From Chromobotia macracanthus (Eukaryota > Chordata > Actinopteri > Cypriniformes > Botiidae): 64,000 nucleotides of DNA. Positions 53,601-59,969 of the stretch are shown in pieces (within the stretch, counting starts at the first letter, position 1; the number at the start of each line of letters is the position of its first letter). A program made the translations under genes and the position numbers. The notes beneath the pieces were generated by a model that ran no database searches, was not told where the DNA came from, and was given only the letters and a program-made list of their open reading frames with translations. Location: positions 14,025,001 through 14,089,000 of the forward strand of contig JAZGTH010000002.1 in the NCBI GenBank assembly GCA_036877525.1, written 5' to 3'.

Positions 53601-55881
53601 TTTATGTCCTAGATGTGAGGATATTTTAAGCTCAGACTGAGATGCTTAGTCACAACTTCTCATCCTAAACTGACACTCTTAAACTGAGCTTAAAAAAAAC
53701 AACTCACAGACAAGCAGACATCATTCAGAGAGCAGATGAGAAATTCAAAAGAGCTTTAAATAAATTTCTAAAAATCTTGTGATCCCTCTAGCGTAGTTAG
53801 TGGAATGTTTTGAAAACGTTACAGAATCACAAAATATTTTAATAATGTTCTTATAACCCAAAAACTTGTAAAAACTTGATGTTTTGAACATTCCTAGAAC
53901 GTTCTTACAACCTAAAATTGTTGGCTGGGTTTGACCATGTTAACAGTACAACATCTCAGATCTTGTGGCTGCATTAAAGCACACATGCTCTGCAGAACAT
54001 TCTTCAGTCCTGCTGGGATCATCTGGTTCAGCACTGACGTCAGTCCCAACTCAAGCATGTTACCAAGACTATATTCATGTAGTTACCAAGACTACATTCA
54101 TGTAATAAACATATGAAGCATGACTGTTACACAGAGCTGTGTTGTCCTTTAATACTGCTTTCAGAGGTGTTGACTCTCTCTCTTTCTCTCTCTCTGTCTC
54201 AGTATCAGCAGGAGATCTCCATCCTGCAGGAGAAGCTGCGTGTTTCTGCTAAGAAGCTGGAGGAGTATGAGTCCAGGATGAAGATCCAGGATGAGCAGAC
54301 GCAGAAGATGCTGCTGGAGTATCAGGCTCGACTGGAGGACACAGAAGAGCGCTTACACAAACAGCAGGATGACAAAGAGCTTCAGATGAAGAGCATCATC
54401 ACCAGGTGAACATCTCTTAACCCTAATTACACATTAGGGAAATGTTCTTACAATCTAAAATTGTTTAAGTTAGATGGCAAGTTGATCAGCCTGTCAGAAC
54501 CTGCTTACAATCCAACTTGACACGTAACAGTTTTAATTGCATGTCACAGTTATTCATAAATAAAAGAAGTCCATTTAGTAGTTGGAAGAAGTCCCGTTTG
54601 TATGGCCTTAAATGAAGTGTTTTCTGTAAATATAGAGTATACACGATTTTGTGTTCCAGGTTGATGTCAGTTGAAGAGGAGCTGAAGAAAGATCACGCAG
54701 ACATGCAGGCCATCGTGGACTCAAAGCAGAAGATCATCGAAGCCCAGGTGAATCACAAATGCCTGTTATCATCAGACATGGTCAGTCACATATGTTCTTA
54801 CATGTAAAGAAAAGTCATAGTTTATAACCATAGACAGGGGCGTCCAGTCCATGTTCCTAGAGGTCCACAGACCTGCAGAGTTCAATTCCAGCCTTAATTA
54901 GCTGCTTGAGGTGTTGGAGCTAAACTGTGCAGCTCTTTGGACTCTTTGGTCACTGTATATTAACTGTATAAAGCTTGAGGTTATTTGTCTACTCATTCAC
55001 AGAATTACAGCGCTCTCTTGTGTTCCATATGAAAACTACATCATGACATGACAGGGCTGTATTGTCAGCTGGTTAAAAATAAATGCCATGAGGGTGATCC
55101 CTGAATATTAGTATCACCCTGAAGGGGTTTGTGTTGCTGTAACAACCGACTGCTTGTACATTATCTGGTTTTACACAGCTGTATGCCGTATACGTCATCA
55201 AAACGTTGAGTTAAGTTAAAATATTTCATTAACTGTACGTAGCATCAGATGTGCACTTCCCGTTATTAAGAAACATCAGATCGCTGGAGGGTGAGATTGA
55301 CCAATCAGAATTGAGTATTCCAGAGCGGCTGTAATAAGAGAAGTCTCCAAGATTTAATAGTGTTAATGTGTTCGAAAGTTTAATGATAAACATTAACGTC
55401 CTCAGGAGACAGTCAGCTTTCCTCATAAACAATTTATCTTGAGCACTCAACAAAATCACAAAGCAGTTACTTTACATCATAAATGTCTTTAGGAGAGATT
55501 ACGATTGTCACCCAGAGAGTTTAAATTCAGTTCCATGAATTTATTGGATGGTTTTCACACTGGAATGAAAGTGTAATTAGTCTGTGATATTTAAAAGCGC
55601 TCCTGTCACCTTATGTCCGTTGTGGGGCAGATGAAGTTTAATTAAACATTAGATATTGTGCTAGGTTAATCAGCATCTCTCATCTGACCTCTGTTAACCA
55701 TCACTCCCCGCAGGAAAAGAGAATCGCATCTCTGGACGCAGCTAATGCGCGGCTGATGAGCGCGCTGTCTCAGCTGAAGGATCGTTACAGCATGCAGACC
55801 AGGAACGGAATCTCTCCCACAAACCCCACCAAACTGCAGATCACGGAAAACGGAGAATTCCGGAACAGCAGCAACTGCTAG
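11970..55881 (+). CDS. dab2ip: dab2ip, DAB2-interacting RasGAP scaffold (whole gene, 16 coding exons)
   Basis: DAB2IP (AIP1) is a cytoplasmic and membrane-associated GTPase-activating protein for Ras-family GTPases and a scaffold in ASK1/TNF, PI3K and Wnt signalling (family knowledge). The spliced product is about 1188 residues, close to the human long form. In order: a basic N-terminus with YYYRLL (about 1-40), a PH domain split over exons 3-5 (about 100-200), a C2 domain (about 205-315), RasGAP (about 330-600) with the arginine finger in LIFRENTLA (predicted R407) and the FLRFLCPA motif (R518), a Pro/Ser-rich region with NPVY, then a coiled coil and the C-terminal FRNSSNC. All exon joins agree in phase except for one internal frameshift in exon 12. 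SYNGAP1 and RASAL2 are excluded by the ALDRTAAWLL and FRNSSNC segments, which fit DAB2IP. Whether this is the a or b teleost copy cannot be told here. Confidence 0.93.
13345..13390 (+). repeat. CCCTAGCAACCAC-type repeat fragments
   Basis: GAAACACCCTAGCAACCACTTAGCAAC is part of a common fish repeat. Related fragments lie at 17720-17815 and, inverted, at 44945-44985 (GGTTGCTATGTGGTTGCTAAGG). Confidence 0.5.
16088..16160 (+). repeat. fish interspersed repeat starting TTAAAGGGATAGTTCACCC
   Basis: TTAAAGGGATAGTTCACCCA, then ATTACTCACCCTCATTG, then AAACCCGTGACTTTCTT, the typical order of this fish repeat, plus orientation. Confidence 0.72.
16285..16346 (+). repeat. (CA)n microsatellite, then (TA)n
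   Basis: About 20 CA units followed by CATACACACATATATATATACAC, in dab2ip intron 1. Confidence 0.97.
16817..17110 (+). mobile_element. MITE, CCCAGCTAACA family, near-full copy
   Basis: Begins CCAGCTAAATGTTGTCAGAA and ends AACCTAAATTTGTTAGCTGGG, with the same interior order as the copy at 2773. Lies in dab2ip intron 1. Confidence 0.78.
18095..18201 (+). CDS. dab2ip: dab2ip coding exon 2
   Basis: A strong polypyrimidine tract and TTTCAG precede the exon, and GTACGG follows it. It encodes ESHTDRVGRRRSMPGS and then a segment ending SASFKVT (residues about 40-75). This parallels human ESPQERPGSRRSLPGS...PFRVT. The 107 bases run from phase 1 to phase 0. The segment is basic and Ser-rich, probably unstructured, upstream of the PH domain. 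Confidence 0.88.
20817..21139 (+). mobile_element. MITE with TTAAAGCTGCAAT(C/T)C termini
   Basis: The first 19 bases TTAAAGCTGCAATTCATAA are the inverted complement of the last 19 (TTACGGATTGCAGCTTTAA) with two mismatches. At 323 bases and with no ORF, it fits a non-autonomous element. A remnant of its right end recurs at 58568-58597. Confidence 0.82.
23500..23695 (+). promoter_or_regulatory. CpG-rich patch just upstream of dab2ip exon 3
   Basis: A 200-base block dense in CpG (GCGAGCCCGGCGCGTCGCGA near 23615-23635) ends in a strong donor-like ACTTT|GTAAGTG after 23691, only 49 bases before exon 3. It may be a minor promoter or a non-coding first exon, or simply an old CpG cluster. The longest ORF from the ATG at 23570 leaves phase 1, which does not fit exon 3 or 4. 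Confidence 0.3.
23741..23859 (+). CDS. dab2ip: dab2ip coding exon 3 (start of PH region)
   Basis: The acceptor is CCTCTCAG and the donor AG|GTGAGG. The exon encodes [20 protein letters not shown] and then a segment ending LPGFKSAENDR (residues 76-115). This basic segment is one of the most conserved signatures of the SynGAP/DAB2IP family and leads into the PH domain, which binds membrane phosphoinositides in this family. The 119 bases leave phase 2, which fits exon 4. Confidence 0.95.
24735..24814 (-). repeat. fish interspersed repeat ending in GGGATAGTTCACCC
   Basis: The reverse complement reads TTAAAGGGATAGTTCACCCA and continues to a GAAAGTCAT...GGGT-type end. This is a very common short interspersed sequence in cyprinid DNA. 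Other copies lie at 16088-16160 and 62507-62570. Confidence 0.7.
25238..25524 (-). mobile_element. MITE, CCCAGCTAACA family, full copy
   Basis: Begins CCCAGTAGACAATGTTATTT and ends AAGTTCCCTGTTAGCTGGG, in the same orientation as the copy at 4785. Lies in dab2ip intron 3. Confidence 0.78.
29489..29526 (+). repeat. (CA)n(TA)n microsatellite
   Basis: About 13 CA units followed by about five TA units, in dab2ip intron 3. Confidence 0.97.
30855..30930 (-). mobile_element. MITE, CCCAGCTAACA family, terminal fragment
   Basis: Only one end remains: CCCAGCTAACAGGGAATGTT followed by CTCAGAATGTTGGCTAATG and TAAACGTTC. The family interior is lost. Strand is nominal because only one inverted terminus is present. 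Confidence 0.7.
32901..33120 (+). repeat. 20-bp minisatellite, 11 units
   Basis: Eleven head-to-tail copies of GGTTGATGGCACGTTATGGG with no length change. Variants are T for G at the first base of unit 2, GATAGT or GATAGC in the last units, and one TATAGG. A partial unit flanks each end (GTGTTATGGG before, GGTTGCTCGG after). It ends about 200 bases before the GC box of the internal promoter. Confidence 0.97.
33240..34000 (+). promoter_or_regulatory. dab2ip: internal CpG-island promoter of dab2ip
   Basis: A sharply GC- and CpG-rich block in otherwise AT-rich intron, densest at 33500-33960. It holds a canonical Sp1/GC box GGGGCGGGGC at 33325-33334 and two strong donors (after 33441 and 33635), as expected for a promoter with one or two first exons. 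Several long overlapping ORFs on both strands here are a by-product of GC content. It lies between exons 3 and 4 and would drive the N-terminally short isoform. Confidence 0.7.
33416..33441 (+). CDS. dab2ip: dab2ip alternative first coding exon (short N-terminus)
   Basis: This is a predicted alternative start inside the GC-rich island. The ATG at 33416 has A at -3, and no other ATG lies upstream in its open frame. Eight codons plus CT encode MRGGLQQP, followed by the strong donor CCCCT|GTGAGT. The exon leaves phase 2, the same phase as exon 3, so it can splice to exon 4 and read [19 protein letters not shown] in frame. The resulting isoform would lack residues 1-114 and the first part of the PH region, giving about 1082 residues. 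DAB2IP isoforms with truncated N-termini are known in mammals. The exact exon here is inferred from phase and context, not from transcripts. A second donor after 33635 (CCCG|GTGAGT) would leave only a non-coding leader, with translation starting at the ATG at 39363. Confidence 0.55.
38577..38604 (+). repeat. (GT)n microsatellite
   Basis: Fourteen GT units in dab2ip intron 3. Confidence 0.97.
39169..39306 (+). mobile_element. tRNA-derived SINE (plus orientation)
   Basis: The tRNA-like head reads CTGTAGCTCAGTTGGTAGAG, with a B-box-like GGGTTTGATTCCC. It is followed by the fish SINE body GTATAGCCTGAATGCGCTGT and the tail GATTAAAGCATCTGTC...GCATAAATGTGT. It resembles the common tRNA-derived SINEs of cyprinids. 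It lies in dab2ip intron 3, ending about 45 bases from the exon 4 acceptor. Confidence 0.85.
39353..39506 (+). CDS. dab2ip: dab2ip coding exon 4 (PH domain)
   Basis: The exon encodes [20 protein letters not shown], then an acidic stretch and IKPVHSSILGQDFCFE (residues 115-166), nearly identical to human DAB2IP. The acceptor is a tandem CAG|TAG: use of the second AG (exon from 39353) gives NDR-SHLM as in human, while the first (from 39350) inserts one Ser. The ATG at 39363 can serve as the start codon for isoforms with non-coding first exons. The donor is GAG|GTGAGT in phase 0. A SINE ends about 45 bases upstream of the acceptor. Confidence 0.95.
41121..41219 (+). CDS. dab2ip: dab2ip coding exon 5 (end of PH domain)
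   Basis: An in-phase exon of 33 codons encoding [20 protein letters not shown] and then WMENLRRAVHPNK (residues 167-199). This is the C-terminal strand and helix of the PH domain, including the characteristic helix Trp in DKWMENL. The acceptor is CTGCAG and the donor AAG|GTAAAG. Confidence 0.95.
41856..42410 (+). CDS. dab2ip: dab2ip coding exon 6 (C2 domain and start of GAP)
   Basis: A long in-phase exon of 185 codons (residues 200-384). It begins DNTRRVENMLKCWIIEAKDL and contains the C2 domain (IIEAKDLPAKKKYFCELCLD, VFWGEHFEFNNLP, a Lys-rich KKKKKDK loop, YIGLVSIP). It continues into the helical lead-in of the GAP domain (MEMYKEFAEYITNNY, EEMACALVHILQSTGKAK). In the family the C2 domain supports GAP activity and membrane or partner binding. 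The acceptor is CTTGCAG and the donor AAG|GTAAGA. Reading through the donor adds 37 codons before a stop, which looks like intron sequence. Confidence 0.96.
42411..47278 (+). other. dab2ip: dab2ip intron 6
   Basis: A 4.9-kb intron without supported exons. A minus-strand ORF at 45473-45766 (97 codons) is the only longer frame and matches nothing I recognise. Confidence 0.7.
47279..47423 (+). CDS. dab2ip: dab2ip coding exon 7 (RasGAP arginine finger)
   Basis: The exon encodes DFLTDLMMSEVDRCGDNEHL, then [20 protein letters not shown] and QKYLQDAL (residues 385-432). The Arg codon at 47345-47347 (predicted R407) in FRENTLA is the catalytic arginine finger that enters the Ras active site. The acceptor is CCTTCAG and the donor TTAG|GTAAAA. 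It leaves phase 1. Confidence 0.96.
47865..48164 (+). mobile_element. MITE with TTAAAG(G/A)TG termini in intron 7
   Basis: It starts TTAAAGGTGTAGTCAGTGAC and ends ACTGAGTGCATCTTTAA, imperfect inverted repeats over about 17 bases. It is 300 bases long, contains a short GC-rich middle (ATGGCTGCCCCCGTGAGG) and no ORF, and ends about 85 bases upstream of exon 8. Confidence 0.72.
48249..48393 (+). CDS. dab2ip: dab2ip coding exon 8 (RasGAP)
   Basis: The exon encodes [20 protein letters not shown], then CSSSDLQEHQSNLKMCCELA and FCKIINSY (residues 433-480), the central helices of the RasGAP fold. It is near-identical to human except in the SSDLQEHQSN loop. Acceptor GTCTCAG, donor TG|GTAACA; the split Cys codon is completed by exon 9. 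Confidence 0.95.
48493..48600 (+). repeat. two copies of a 41-42-bp segment in intron 8
   Basis: TGGATAGTTTGGTCGTGGAT/GCTGATTGGTTAATACAGCAT (48493-48533) recurs with a few changes at 48559-48600. Spacing is about 66 bases. Confidence 0.75.
48931..49167 (+). CDS. dab2ip: dab2ip coding exon 9 (RasGAP core, FLR motif)
   Basis: The exon encodes [20 protein letters not shown], then [20 protein letters not shown] and TARTLTLIAKVTQNLANFT (residues 481-560). FLRFLCPA is the structural FLR motif of RasGAPs (predicted R518) that positions the arginine finger. The donor lies inside the last Lys codon (CCAA|GTGAGT), and exon 10 supplies the G. Confidence 0.96.
49393..49618 (+). mobile_element. MITE, CCCAGCTAACA family, near-full copy
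   Basis: Begins GCAGCTAACAGAGAACGTTG and ends ACAGAAAATTGTAAGCTGGG. It sits in dab2ip intron 9, about 85 bases upstream of exon 10, followed by a (TG)n tract. Confidence 0.75.
49630..49650 (+). repeat. (GT)n tract near exon 10
   Basis: About nine GT units in intron 9, about 50 bases upstream of the exon 10 acceptor. Confidence 0.9.
49703..49904 (+). CDS. dab2ip: dab2ip coding exon 10 (end of RasGAP)
   Basis: The exon encodes KFGSKEEYMSFMNQFLEHEW, then LEISNPETISNTAGFEGYVD and LGRELSTLQSLLSEAVSQLD (residues 560-627), the C-terminal helices of the GAP domain and the following conserved extension. Acceptor GCTGTAG, donor CAG|GTGAGC; phase 1 in, phase 0 out by base count. An inverted-repeat element and a (TG)n tract lie just upstream in the intron. 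Confidence 0.95.
50066..50244 (+). CDS. dab2ip: dab2ip coding exon 11 (linker after GAP)
   Basis: The exon encodes STVTKLGPLARILRDVNSAL, then a Pro/Ser-rich linker (SSPTERVGSPSLPSSSLSSG) and LQKMVMDSEITG (residues 628-687). It matches human around KLGPLPRILRDV and SAGLQKMV and diverges in the Ser-rich middle, as expected for an unstructured linker. Acceptor TTCTAG, donor GG|GTAGGT, phase 2 out. Confidence 0.92.
51119..51306 (+). mobile_element. MITE with AGTGTGTCATTT termini, beside exon 12
   Basis: The left end AGTGTGTCATTTCTACACCA is matched as inverted complement by the right end TTTTGGTGCAAAAATGACAC ACTGCT. It is about 188 bases long and ends about 36 bases before the exon 12 acceptor (51342). 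Confidence 0.7.
51343..52239 (+). CDS. dab2ip: dab2ip coding exon 12 (Pro/Ser-rich scaffold region, with frameshift)
   Basis: The exon begins LVDFTRLPSPTPENKDLFFV and includes ARSSSYSEANEPD and KSLSMVDLQDSRSL, all in one frame that stops at TGA 51656-51658. From about 51577-51625 the family sequence continues in another frame: GNTPGGPTLRRPGQTP, LSFQNPVYQMAAGL (NPVY at 51742-51753, an NPxY-type PTB-binding motif), TRRQLSLTE, VPRQNSAGPQRRIDQPPPAV, RGRTPP and LRQQSSSSKGDSPE. The exon measures 897 bases, but entry in phase 2 and exit in phase 0 require a length of 1 mod 3. One base is therefore missing (or two are extra). In the family this region binds SH3, 14-3-3 and PTB partners. Donor CAG|GTGAAC. 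The poly-Pro run of human is reduced to PPPAVTRGRTPP. Confidence 0.9.
53311..53460 (+). CDS. dab2ip: dab2ip coding exon 13
   Basis: A 50-codon in-phase exon encoding APSPVNPHALDRTAAWLLNM and then a segment ending SKHREEFTNRDLTQTEK (residues about 987-1036). ALDRTAAWLL is a DAB2IP-specific block that separates it from SYNGAP1. Acceptor TCTCAG, donor AAG|GTAATA. Confidence 0.93.
53794..53930 (+). mobile_element. MITE, CCCAGCTAACA family, 3' part
   Basis: Contains TTAGTGGAATGTTTTGAAAA, then TTCTTACAACCTAAAATTG and TTGGCTGGG. Lies in dab2ip intron 13. A further short relic of the same end lies at about 54440-54470. Confidence 0.72.
54203..54405 (+). CDS. dab2ip: dab2ip coding exon 14 (coiled coil)
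   Basis: A 29-base CT-rich tract precedes the acceptor. The exon encodes YQQEISILQEKLRVSAKKLE, then LLEYQARLEDTEERLHKQQD and DKELQMKSIITR (residues about 1037-1104), with Leu heptads of a coiled coil or leucine zipper. The family uses this region for oligomerisation and partner binding. Donor AG|GTGAAC, phase 2. Confidence 0.95.
54660..54747 (+). CDS. dab2ip: dab2ip coding exon 15 (coiled coil)
   Basis: The exon encodes RLMSVEEELKKDHADMQAIV and DSKQKIIEAQ (residues about 1104-1133), continuing the coiled coil. Acceptor TTCCAG, donor CAG|GTGAAT. It is nearly identical to human. Confidence 0.95.
54836..54945 (+). repeat. short interspersed repeat fragment (intron 15)
   Basis: GGGGCGTCCAGTCCATGTTC, then AGAGGTCCACAGACCTGCAG and AGTTCAATTCCAGCCTTAAT resemble one arm of a palindromic fish element, with the inverted arm GGTGTTGGAGCTAAACTG(T)GCAG following. 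Confidence 0.6.
55714..55881 (+). CDS. dab2ip: dab2ip coding exon 16 (C-terminus and stop)
   Basis: The exon encodes EKRIASLDAANARLMSALSQ, then RNGISPTNPTKLQITENGEF and RNSSNC, followed by TAG at 55879-55881. It matches the human C-terminus residue for residue over the last 25 positions. Acceptor CCCGCAG. Confidence 0.96.
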   Translation, partial: EKRIASLDAANARLMSALSQLKDRYSMQTRNGISPTNPTKLQITENGEFRNSSNC

Positions 55882-58400
55882 CGTGAACATAAACACACGG
55901 GCCTGCAGGCCTGACGGTGGACAAGGGCTATGGTCAGTTCTTACAGTATGAAAATACAAAACTAAGACACTCCAGAGGGTTTCAATTTACAAAATCTCAG
56001 CATTGGATCTTAGTACTGGATTGGAAATAATTCATCATATGAAAGTCCAAAGCCTCGTTTGAGAACGAATCACAGGATATTCTAGAGTTTTCCCCCCTCA
56101 CACAATGTTTTGCAGCTGTTTCCTTTACTCTGTATAAAGGCTGTGTGTGTGTATATGAATTATTTTAGATTATTAGCCACACAAAGATGTTTAATCAAAT
56201 AATACTTTCCTGCTTCAGTCATAGCCCTTGTCACAAGAGAACATGTCCACCAAATTCTGTTGTTCATCTACAGATCTGAACTGTGCATATACACTCTCGG
56301 GTTTAACGTTTAAAGTTGGCATGCGTAAAACGATCACATGTAATTACTTGCTTAAACACTATTTTATTTAGTGTTTTTATTTTGTTTTTCTGATAGAACC
56401 ACTTCACATTTTCTTTTTTGATACATTTGTACATTTCATGTAAACATTTTCTTTCTTACTGAAGGCTTGTGTCACAAATGCAAAAAAGCAAAAGCATGCT
56501 TCATTTTTTTGTAAGGTCAAGAGAGGTTTTAGCATCGCGTTTTGTTGCACACTTGTATGTGCATAACCTTTTAGTCTGTATGGAGGTGACACGCCTCATT
56601 ATGTATATAATTTTTATCGGATTTCAGAGAAAAGAGACTTTCTTTCGTACGGTGTGTATTTCCAGTCTGCTGTGCTGTTCCAGAGGAGAATTCAGTGTGT
56701 GCTCCGATCGTAATTTCAGGTACTGCTTCTAGACGGGGCAAAGGCCATGACACGTCTCAGCCCTTCCGCAAACGTTCTCCAAATGTTCTGTGCTCACAAT
56801 CAAAAATAGTCAATGCTGTTGCTAAGACGCGTATAGATACATCACCCTGCCGCTTGCTGTGCTGTATATGCGTGGCCAGTATTACGCTCCATATCAAGCA
56901 TTATATGACTACAGTACAATCAGTGTCTGTCCTCCGTGATGTCATTTCTCCACTCTATGCACTTTCTATAGCATTAGATTGGACCCTTTAAACCACAACC
57001 TGCTTCTGTGGACTTCAGCAAGTCTGAAGGGTGTAGTGCTCCACACTTCTGCTGGAGGAGAAGGCTTTGAGGTGACGGGGAAGTGTGAGGTGAGCGCTTA
57101 TGGATTGCCTTGGCTGGCTGACTGAAAGGTTGTGATATTTCCTGCTCTTCACATGCAGCTGGTGTTTGTAGAGTAGTGTGAGTTTGTAGGGTAAAGAGTT
57201 CAAAAGGCAAGAGTTGAATCAACACTGCAGATGAAGGTTCACACTGATACAGCTGGAATCAAACATGTCTGCTCTCGGTTGAGTTGTAGCTTCATTTGAA
57301 CTTCCCTCAGGTTTGTGGAGAGTTTTATGAGTGCGAGATTCACGAACATTGCTTATTTATTTATAGTCTAATCATTTTGAACATTCGCAAAGGAAAACCA
57401 CTTTGTTTATTCTGCTTATTGACATATCGAGTAATCGAACATCTCTATTTACCAGAAAGTTTCTGTTTAATCTTTTATTTTGAAAGCTGTTCTTTTTTAT
57501 CGTTGTTTGGAATTATTTTCTGTATTTATGTTTTAAATTATGTTCCGCTCTTTAATTTATTTAACTGTGTGTGTTGTCACGACCCCAAGACTGCGAGTAC
57601 TTAAGTTATAATTCTGAATGTTTTCAGCTTTAAAAAAGTGACGTTTCATTTCAACGTGAAAATACATTCACACGTCCCAGCGGAAAGTGTTGAACCGTGG
57701 CAGACGGGGTTCAGGAAACCCATTTGAAAACAATAATGGAATTCCAAACGGTGTCGTCAGCGGAACAGGAATTATACACTTCACCATTAATGCTCGTCGC
57801 ATTTAAATCCAAACTTCAATTACAGACAGACTGAAACAAGCAAATAAATCGTGACATGCACTTCCTGTCGCATAAGCTGTTTGAAGGCAATAGTACTGCA
57901 CATGAAAAACTATGATAAAGCTTTTCCCTTAAAATCACATGGAAGTCAAAGGGCTGATGTTTACTAACACTTGGTTTGAAAGAATACTTTCTTTTCTTGT
58001 TTGGCATGATTATATGAGAAAAAACAGAGCAAGTATCAACCTTGTTTTCTACCTTTCCTCAACATCTTTTGTACGTATGTTTCCTTGACAGGTTCGCCAG
58101 GTGTACATACATGAACAAAAGAATAACTGCTATATGAGAACTGAATTGTGTTAAAAAGTTCTGTGCGGTTCATGTCGCCTCTAGAATGATGAAAGTTTTA
58201 TTTAGCTATTTCAAGGTTCTGACTTCATTTGTTAGCTTACTGTACAGTCCAGGAAAAATACAGTTGTTGAGAATAAGATCTATTGTTTCACTTGTGTAAA
58301 GTAAATGCTATGAACAGAATGTATATATCCTGTAGAATGCCACTGTCAGGATGAGAGCACTTTGATGAGTGCGGTTAAAAATAAAAACGAAATATTTGTC
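55882..58400 (+). other. dab2ip: dab2ip 3' UTR (extent inferred)
   Basis: There is no coding sequence after the stop. The strand is AT-rich with scattered short ORFs. An AATAAA at 58380-58385 is followed by a GT-rich stretch (TGTGTATG near 58426), making it the best candidate cleavage site; another AATAAA lies at 57843-57848. The exact end needs transcript data. Confidence 0.45.
58380..58385 (+). terminator. dab2ip: candidate dab2ip poly(A) signal
   Basis: AATAAA within TTAAAAATAAAAACG, about 2.5 kb after the dab2ip stop codon, with a downstream GT-rich element. It is the last consensus signal on this strand before the endog 3' end that has such an element. Confidence 0.4.
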
Positions 58401-58567
58401 CACGAGTGTCACTAATGCTTTCCCTGTGTATGAGAGTCCTCACAAGTATTTATACAATATCATTTATCTTTAAGATATACACATCATGATCTACTGAAAG
58501 TAGCTTTAGGTGTTGAAAGGATATAAAGTAACCTGCAATTTCATGCTTCAAACAGAGATGGTGATAT

Positions 58568-58597
58568 AGAGGCAAAAGTTATGGATTGCAACTTTAA
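58568..58597 (+). repeat. right-end fragment of the TTAAAGCTGCAAT MITE
   Basis: AGAGGCAAAAGTTATGGATT then GCAACTTTAA matches 21110-21139 at 28 of 30 bases. Lies just past the putative dab2ip poly(A) site. Confidence 0.7.
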
Positions 58598-59689
58598 TTG
58601 ACAGCTAACTTGAGATGTAATGTTGAGCTAAAGTGAAATGTAATTACCAAGTTATATCAAAATCCAGCTGAAGGGTCATCAAGGTCCTTGTTAAATCTTT
58701 ATACTAGAACAAATATATGAAACAGTTTGACCATTTCAAGTAGTCAAAGATTGTCAATCATGAGTGCTTGATTCCTGTTGATTCCTGATTCCAGGCTACT
58801 AACCATCAAATAAATAAAAAACAAGCATCAAACTGCTGAAGGCAGATGAAGAGATCAACAGAAAGCATGGAAACATGCCTTTGACTCTATTAACTTTGTG
58901 GTACGTACAACATACAGCAGTGACTCCAACAGATTGTCTTACAAATGTCCCCAGAGTGAAATCTTAAACATCACACTGCCCTCTTGTGCTCGTCTTACGT
59001 AATTACACATTTTGTGAAACTTTTGTCAGCATGTATGTACAAAATGACAATAGCTTAAATAAATTGTGCATTCATTATATTTTTGAACTAAATGTATCCC
59101 TGTAATTCATGAATTTAAAGCCACTGCTGAGTTTATTTTCTCAGAATATATAGAGCGCCACTATGACATGAACGTGTGTTTTTATTTGTAAGCTATGCAG
59201 CTAGACGATTATAAAAGGAGTATTAAAACACACAAACAAAACAAAAGGACAAACAAGTGGTTACAAATAATATTAAATGGAAAAATAAGCAGTTGAACAT
59301 CCATCTAATTTGCTTTGTAGATAGTGTCACCATTTCTGTCACTAGTCCATTATTTCTGGAGTCACCAAATATAATCGTAAAAACATTAATATGTATGACT
59401 AAAGCATTAACTTTAATTTTAGTAGTACAAACACTTAATTTTTAACATTGTTTAACATTATTTCAATTAAAATTGAATTTCACAATTACATTTAGCTCAG
59501 CATAAATTATTATAAATATCTCCCTTATCAGATATTTCAGTTATTTGACACTCAGATGGCTGTTGACAGCAGCAGCAGTTTTTCACACCTGAAAATTAAA
59601 TCATCTCCCCAATAACCCTATAAATGTTTACCAGTGACATAAAGAGCATTTTGAGGTATTTCGCTTTTAATATTGTTTTTGTAAAATCA

Positions 59690-59969
59690 TCACGGTCCTG
59701 CAGTGATGGCTTTCAGACTGCTGGTTCTCTTCAGGATGTTGGGCACAAACAGCAGTCCGGACGCTCTCTCGATGCTCTCAATAGGAACCAGGAAGCGTTC
59801 CAGTGGAATCTTCTCATCCACTGGCATATTGGGCATCACGTAAGACCTCAGCTCCACGTCTCCTCTCGGCTTTTCCAGAATCACCACCTTAAAAAAGTGA
59901 GTTGGCACGGCAACATGGTTCTTTCCCAAAACCTGATACTTCACGTACATTTTCCCATCAGGCTCTTGT
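59690..59969 (-). CDS. endog: endog coding exon 3 (C-terminus)
   Basis: The acceptor is CACTACAG. The exon completes the Arg codon, then encodes QEPDGKMYVKYQVLGKNHVA, then VPTHFFKVVILEKPRGDVEL and a segment ending SLKAITAGP, with TGA at 59692-59690. The VPIESIERASGLLFVPNIL block is diagnostic for endonuclease G. Confidence 0.95.

Noticed and set aside
11970..55881. Assignment as SYNGAP1 or RASAL2
   Set aside because: The PH, C2 and GAP segments are shared, but the ALDRTAAWLL block, the NPVYQMAAGL context and the FRNSSNC terminus fit DAB2IP.
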